The position numbers were made by a program, and so were the translations under genes. Below, one piece after another: positions 60,234 through 64,000 of a DNA stretch of 64,000 nucleotides. The stretch spans positions 785,541-849,540 of the forward strand of contig NC_016943.1 in assembly GCF_000284015.1 (NCBI RefSeq), given 5' to 3'. Numbering within the stretch: position 1 is the stretch's first letter; each line of letters begins with the position of its first letter. The notes beneath the pieces are model-generated. The model saw only the letters and a program-made list of their open reading frames with translations. It had not been told where the DNA came from and did not search any database. The DNA comes from Blastococcus saxobsidens DD2. Lineage in GTDB: Bacteria > Actinomycetota > Actinomycetes > Mycobacteriales > Geodermatophilaceae.

Positions 60234-61489
60234 GGGGAATCCTCCTCGTGGGGGCTGGGAGCCGCGGTGTCGGGATCGTCGGCGCGGTCCACCCGGACGG
60301 CCAGCCGGCCGCCGGCGACGCGGATGCGCAGCTGCTCTCCGTCGGCCACCTCGGCGGGGTCGCGCACCAGTGAGCCGTCGTGCCGCTGGACGACGGCGTA
60401 GCCGCGCTCCAGCGTCGCCGCCGGCGACAGGGCCGCCACCCGTGCCCGGGCGTGCTCCAGGTCGCGTTCGGCGCCCTCGACGCGGTGGACGAGCGTCCGG
60501 CGGGCGCGGGTGCGCAACCCGAGGACGTCGTCGGCCCGGCCGTGCAGGAGCCGCTCGGGCGAGGCCAGCGACGGGCGGGTGCGGACCGACTCCAGCCAGC
60601 GTTCCTGCTGGTCCAGGCGTGCGGCGACCAGGTGCCGGGCCCGGGCGCGCAGGCCGGCGACCAGCTGCCGCTGCTCACCGATCTCCGGCACGATCCGGTG
60701 CGCCGCGTCGGTCGGGGTGGCGGCCCGGACGTCGGCGACATGGTCGACCAGCGTGGTGTCGGTCTCGTGGCCCACCGCGGTCACCACCGGGGTGCGGCAG
60801 GAGGCGATCGCACGGACCAGGCCCTCGTCGGAGAACGGCAGCAGGTCCTCGACGGAGCCACCGCCCCGCGCGACGACGATGACCTCGACCGCCGGGTCGG
60901 CATCCAGCCGGCGCAGCCCATCGATGACGTTCGTCGCCGCCTGCGGGCCCTGGACCGCGCAGTTGTGCATGCTGAAGCGGACCGCCGGCCAGCGGCGACG
61001 CGCGGTGACCAGCACGTCCCGCTCGGCGGCGCTGTCCCGGCCGGTGATCAGCCCGACGACGGCGGGGGCGAACGGGAGCGGCCGCTTGCGTGCGGCCTCG
61101 AACAGGCCCTCGGCGGCCAGTAGCCGGCGGATCCGCTCGATGCGGGCGAGCAGCTCGCCCAGGCCGACGGCGCGGATCTCGGTGGCCCGCAGCGAGAAGG
61201 AACCGCGGGCGACGTAGTAGTCGGGCCGGGCTCGGACGATCACCCGCGCGCCCTCGGTCAGCTCCAGCCCCGGCCGCTCGGCGACGTCGCGGTGGCAGGT
61301 GACGGGCACCGACAGGTCGGCCGCAGGGTCCCGCAACGTGAGGAAGACGGTGGCCGCGCCGCCCCGCCGGGACAACTGCGCCACCTGGCCCTCGACCCAC
61401 ACCTCACCCAGCCGGCCGATCCAGTCGGCCACCTTGCGGGCCACCGTGCGCACCGGCCAGGGGGCTTCCGGGGTGGACGGGGCGGTCAC
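60230..61489 (-). CDS. xseA: Exodeoxyribonuclease VII large subunit
   Basis: The 419-residue protein has an N-terminal OB-fold ([29 protein letters not shown]), the catalytic domain ([69 protein letters not shown]), and a coiled-coil C-terminus. It degrades single-stranded DNA in repair. GTG at 61489; the longer upstream frame is rejected. xseA and xseB are translationally coupled. Confidence 0.95.
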   Translation of the reverse strand: MTAPSTPEAPWPVRTVARKVADWIGRLGEVWVEGQVAQLSRRGGAATVFLTLRDPAADLSVPVTCHRDVAERPGLELTEGARVIVRARPDYYVARGSFSLRATEIRAVGLGELLARIERIRRLLAAEGLFEAARKRPLPFAPAVVGLITGRDSAAERDVLVTARRRWPAVRFSMHNCAVQGPQAATNVIDGLRRLDADPAVEVIVVARGGGSVEDLLPFSDEGLVRAIASCRTPVVTAVGHETDTTLVDHVADVRAATPTDAAHRIVPEIGEQRQLVAGLRARARHLVAARLDQQERWLESVRTRPSLASPERLLHGRADDVLGLRTRARRTLVHRVEGAERDLEHARARVAALSPAATLERGYAVVQRHDGSLVRDPAEVADGEQLRIRVAGGRLAVRVDRADDPDTAAPSPHEEDSP

Positions 61490-61544
61490 GTCCCGAGGGT
61501 GCCAGACGGCACCGACACCCCGGGCGCCCCGTCCCGGTCCTCTT

Positions 61545-62783
61545 TCAGGTGCCGCGCGGCGCCAGCGGGCTGGACTCGACCGCCTGCTCCTCGAGCTTCT
61601 CCAACCGGTTGCGTAGCATCCGCCGGTACGGCTCCCGTGCCCGGGTGGCCTCCTCGTAGGCGAGCAGGTCGGCCACGGTCTCCAGCTGGTAGCCACGCAG
61701 TCGTCCGCGGAGCTGGGCGATGGAGAAGCTGTCGTAGCCGTCGACGGGCGCGGCGCCGGCCGCCTGCGCACCAGACACCTCGCTGCCCCCCTGCGGATCG
61801 TCGGTCGGGGCGTCGGAGGTCTCCCCGACGGCGCCCACCGACGCACCCTCGGCGATGGCCGCGTCGGTGTCAGCGGTGTCGGTACCGCTGCGATCGGCGC
61901 CGGAGCCGGTGGTGGCCTCCTGGTCGGCGGCGTCCTGCTCGGCAGCCGGGTTGGTCGTCGCCACCGTCTCGTCGGTGCCCGCGTCGTCCTGCGGCGCCTC
62001 GACCGCGGCGATCCCCTCGTCGGTGACCGCGGCGTCGACGGTCTCGACCTCGCCGTCCGGGGTCAGCACGTCGACGTTCGTGGCACCGTCGGCCTCGACG
62101 TCGTCGGCCGACGGCGCGGGCCCGTTCTCGAGGAGCGCCTGCTCCAGGGCGTCGGCGTCCTCGGTCGCCACGGCGTCGTCGACACCCGGACCCAGTGGGT
62201 CGGTGTCGGGGACCTCGGGGACTGCCTCGTCGATGGCCAGCTCGTCGAGCACCTCGTCGGTGCTGGGCGCCTCGGTGGGCAGGTCCGTCAGGCTCTGCTG
62301 GGTCTGGGCCGCGCCGTCGGCGAGGTCCTCCACACCCCCGGCGAGGTCCTCCACACCCCCGGCGAGGTCCTCCACACCCCCGGCGAGGTCCTCCACCAGC
62401 TCCTGGCTCAGGTCGTCGACCGCGGCCACGACCGCGTCGGCCGCTGGGTCGTCGGGGAGTTCGGCCACCTCGTCGTCGGTGATTGTGCCGGAGGGGGCGC
62501 GGTCGAAGGCGGACTCCCGGAAGCCGGTGGCGGGCGCGGCCTCGTCGTCGTCGAAGGTGGCCATGCCCGGCTCGGCGTCGCCGCGCAGGCCGACGAGCAG
62601 CTCGTCGCCGCGGGCGATCAGCCCGGCGTAGGTCTGCTGCACCTTCATCGCGTGCTGCATCGCCATGCCGATGACGCGCACCGGCAGGCCGGGCAGGGTC
62701 TCGGGCAGCTTGCGCACCTCGTCGAGCGCGGTGGCCGCCAGACCGGCGGCGGCGCGGACAACCTCGGGGATCTCACGGGCCAT
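61545..62783 (-). CDS. Lipid-droplet-associated protein homologue with long acidic insertion
   Basis: The 412-residue protein has a conserved N-terminus ([58 protein letters not shown]) and a conserved C-terminus ([46 protein letters not shown]). Both match actinobacterial lipid-droplet-associated proteins located beside xseA and ispH. The roughly 240 residues between are acidic and disordered and include the heptad repeat EDLAGGV. Mycobacterial homologues are, as I recall, much shorter. ATG at 62783. Confidence 0.72.
   Translation of the reverse strand: MAREIPEVVRAAAGLAATALDEVRKLPETLPGLPVRVIGMAMQHAMKVQQTYAGLIARGDELLVGLRGDAEPGMATFDDDEAAPATGFRESAFDRAPSGTITDDEVAELPDDPAADAVVAAVDDLSQELVEDLAGGVEDLAGGVEDLAGGVEDLADGAAQTQQSLTDLPTEAPSTDEVLDELAIDEAVPEVPDTDPLGPGVDDAVATEDADALEQALLENGPAPSADDVEADGATNVDVLTPDGEVETVDAAVTDEGIAAVEAPQDDAGTDETVATTNPAAEQDAADQEATTGSGADRSGTDTADTDAAIAEGASVGAVGETSDAPTDDPQGGSEVSGAQAAGAAPVDGYDSFSIAQLRGRLRGYQLETVADLLAYEEATRAREPYRRMLRNRLEKLEEQAVESSPLAPRGT
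62321..62397. repeat. 21-bp tandem repeat inside the lipid-droplet-associated gene
   Basis: The unit cgaggtcctccacacccccgg begins at 62321, 62342 and 62363, with a partial fourth copy at 62384. It encodes the heptapeptide repeat EDLAGGV. Copy number may vary between strains by slippage. Confidence 0.85.
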
Positions 62784-62925
62784 GGGGACAGCGTGCCCCA
62801 GAACACCCGACCCGACACACCCACCAGGGAGGATGCGCTCTCCGGAGGGATGGGGCTCGTCACATCCGTGTCCTGTGCCACCCGCGCGAACCCGCCCGCC
62901 GCCGGGACCCACCTACCATGGGGGC

Positions 62926-63897
62926 ATGGCTGATCAACGCGGACGGGTCCTGCTGGCCGATCCCCGGGGGTACTGCGCCGGCGTCGACCGGGCGGTGGTG
63001 GCCGTCGAGCGGACCCTGGAGATTCACGGCGCGCCCGTCTACGTCCGCAAGCAGATCGTCCACAACAAGCACGTCGTGGCCACCCTCGAGCGGCGTGGCG
63101 CGATCTTCGTCGAGGAGACCGACGAGGTGCCCGAGGGCTCGGTCGTCGTCTTCAGCGCGCACGGGGTGTCCCCGGCGGTCCACCAGGAGGCGACCGCGCG
63201 GCAGCTGCGCACCATCGACGCCACCTGCCCGCTGGTCACCAAGGTGCACCAGGAGGCCAAGCGGTTCGCCCGCGACGACTTCGACATCCTGCTCATCGGT
63301 CACCGCGGGCACGAGGAGGTCGAGGGCACCGCGGGCGAGGCCCCGGCCCACGTCCAGCTGGTAGACGGCGCCCAGGACGTGGCGAACGTGCAGGTCCGCG
63401 ACCCCGAGAAGGTCGTCTGGCTGTCGCAGACCACGCTGTCGGTCGACGAGACGCTGGCGACGGTCGACCAGCTGAAGAACCGCTTCCCCGGCCTGCAGTC
63501 GCCGCCGAGCGACGACATCTGCTACGCCACCCAGAACCGGCAGCAGGCGGTGAAGCAGATGGCGGCCGAGTGCGACCTGGTGCTCGTGGTCGGCTCCACG
63601 AACTCGTCCAACTCGGTCCGGCTGGTCGAGGTGGCCCTCGAGGCCGGCGCGCGTGCGTCCTACCTCGTCGACTACGCCGCCGAGATCGACCCGGCCTGGC
63701 TGGACGGTGTCTCGACGGTGGGCGTCACCAGCGGTGCCTCGGTGCCCGAGATCCTGGTCAGCGAGGTGCTCGACTGGCTGGCCGAGCGCGGCTACGCCGA
63801 CGTCGGGACGGTGAAGGCGGCCGAGGAGCGGCTGGTCTTCGCGCTGCCGCACGAGCTGCGGGCCAAGCGCCGCGACGCCGGTCCCGCGGCCGACTGA
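62926..63897 (+). CDS. ispH: 4-hydroxy-3-methylbut-2-enyl diphosphate reductase
   Basis: The 323-residue enzyme makes IPP and DMAPP in the last step of the MEP isoprenoid pathway. The three iron-sulfur cysteines are visible: Cys17 (GYCAGVDRA), Cys101 (ATCPLVTK) and Cys199 (CYATQNRQ). [10 protein letters not shown] and [10 protein letters not shown] complete the active site. ATG at 62926; the upstream extension is rejected. It is divergent from the lipid-droplet-associated gene, as in Mycobacterium, and followed by a terminator. Confidence 0.95.
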   Translation: MADQRGRVLLADPRGYCAGVDRAVVAVERTLEIHGAPVYVRKQIVHNKHVVATLERRGAIFVEETDEVPEGSVVVFSAHGVSPAVHQEATARQLRTIDATCPLVTKVHQEAKRFARDDFDILLIGHRGHEEVEGTAGEAPAHVQLVDGAQDVANVQVRDPEKVVWLSQTTLSVDETLATVDQLKNRFPGLQSPPSDDICYATQNRQQAVKQMAAECDLVLVVGSTNSSNSVRLVEVALEAGARASYLVDYAAEIDPAWLDGVSTVGVTSGASVPEILVSEVLDWLAERGYADVGTVKAAEERLVFALPHELRAKRRDAGPAAD

Positions 63898-63915
63898 CCC
63901 ACCCGTTCCACGAGA

Positions 63916-63949
63916 AAGCCCCGGTCCCGCGTCCGCGGGGCCGGGGCTT
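63916..63949 (+). terminator. Terminator hairpin after ispH
   Basis: AAGCCCCGGTCCCGCG and CGCGGGGCCGGGGCTT form a 16-base stem with one mismatch, 18 bases after the ispH stop. The last 50 bases of the window beyond it show no start of a gene that I can support. Confidence 0.7.
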
Positions 63950-64000
63950 CGTCGTGCTCAGGGGGCGACGCCTAGCGTCGGCCGGCCAGCCGCACCAGGC

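Overview
The window is a high-GC actinobacterial chromosome segment with many GTG starts, short overlapping operons and few intergenic gaps. The gene order fum - glpX - DUF4245 - xseB - xseA - lipid-droplet-associated protein - ispH at the right end matches the order I recall from Mycobacterium. Combined with a complete flagellar locus, this suggests a motile actinobacterium. Geodermatophilaceae or a related family is my best guess from the style of the proteins, but no rRNA or other marker is present to prove it. I saw no tRNA, rRNA or CRISPR array.

Layout. 1-13.1 kb holds mostly housekeeping and accessory genes: a discoidin-like C-terminus, a TVP38-type membrane protein, a double DUF427 protein, and a minus-strand operon of VKOR-like protein, Asp-nucleophile hydrolase, DehI-type dehalogenase and a 5'-truncated HAD dehalogenase. 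These are followed by an FNT channel, a geranylgeranyl-reductase-type flavoprotein, a SIMPL protein, a hemolysin III/PAQR protein, a cis-prenyltransferase, a DUF885 protein and a PhoH ATPase. 13.2-43.7 kb is one continuous minus-strand flagellar locus. In transcription order it reads fliA, fliC, fliD, fliS, a fliT-slot gene, flgB, flgC, fliE, fliF, fliG, fliH, fliI, fliJ, an NlpC/P60-transglycosylase fusion, fliK, flgD, flgE, flbD, motA, motB, fliL, fliM, fliN, fliO, fliP, fliQ, fliR, flhB, an IS110 element, flhA, a large FlhF-like protein and a small membrane protein. 43.9-47.6 kb carries the plus-strand late group flgN-flgK-flgL-fliW-csrA. 47.8-51 kb holds four poorly known genes, one of them a sigma-70-like protein. 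51-64 kb has a large NlpC/P60-M15 wall hydrolase, citrate synthase, fumarase, GlpX, a broken DUF1707 gene, exonuclease VII, a lipid-droplet-associated homologue and IspH.

How it works together. The flagellar genes cover the export gate (FlhA, FlhB, FliPQR, FliO), its ATPase complex (FliHIJ), the MS ring and switch (FliFGMN), the proximal rod and hook (FlgBC, FliE, FlgDE, FliK), the stator (MotAB, FliL), and filament, junction and cap proteins with their chaperones (FliC, FlgK, FlgL, FliD, FliS, FlgN). The FliW-CsrA pair could control flagellin translation. A recurring promoter-like pattern, T(C/T)(A/G)(A/G)-N16-G(C/T)CGA(T/A)G(A/G), lies upstream of fliC, flbD-motA, fliM, flgB, flgN and the NlpC/P60-M15 gene. 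It resembles FliA/WhiG-type promoters and suggests that the local sigma factor drives most of the locus. A perfect -10 without a good -35 sits just upstream of flhA, between flhA and the IS110 element.

The least explained items are the three tandem 78-bp repeats between fliN and fliO, the interlocking inverted repeats between fliI and fliJ, the sigma-like protein at 48.4 kb with its unknown neighbours, and the FlhF-like protein that has lost its P-loop.
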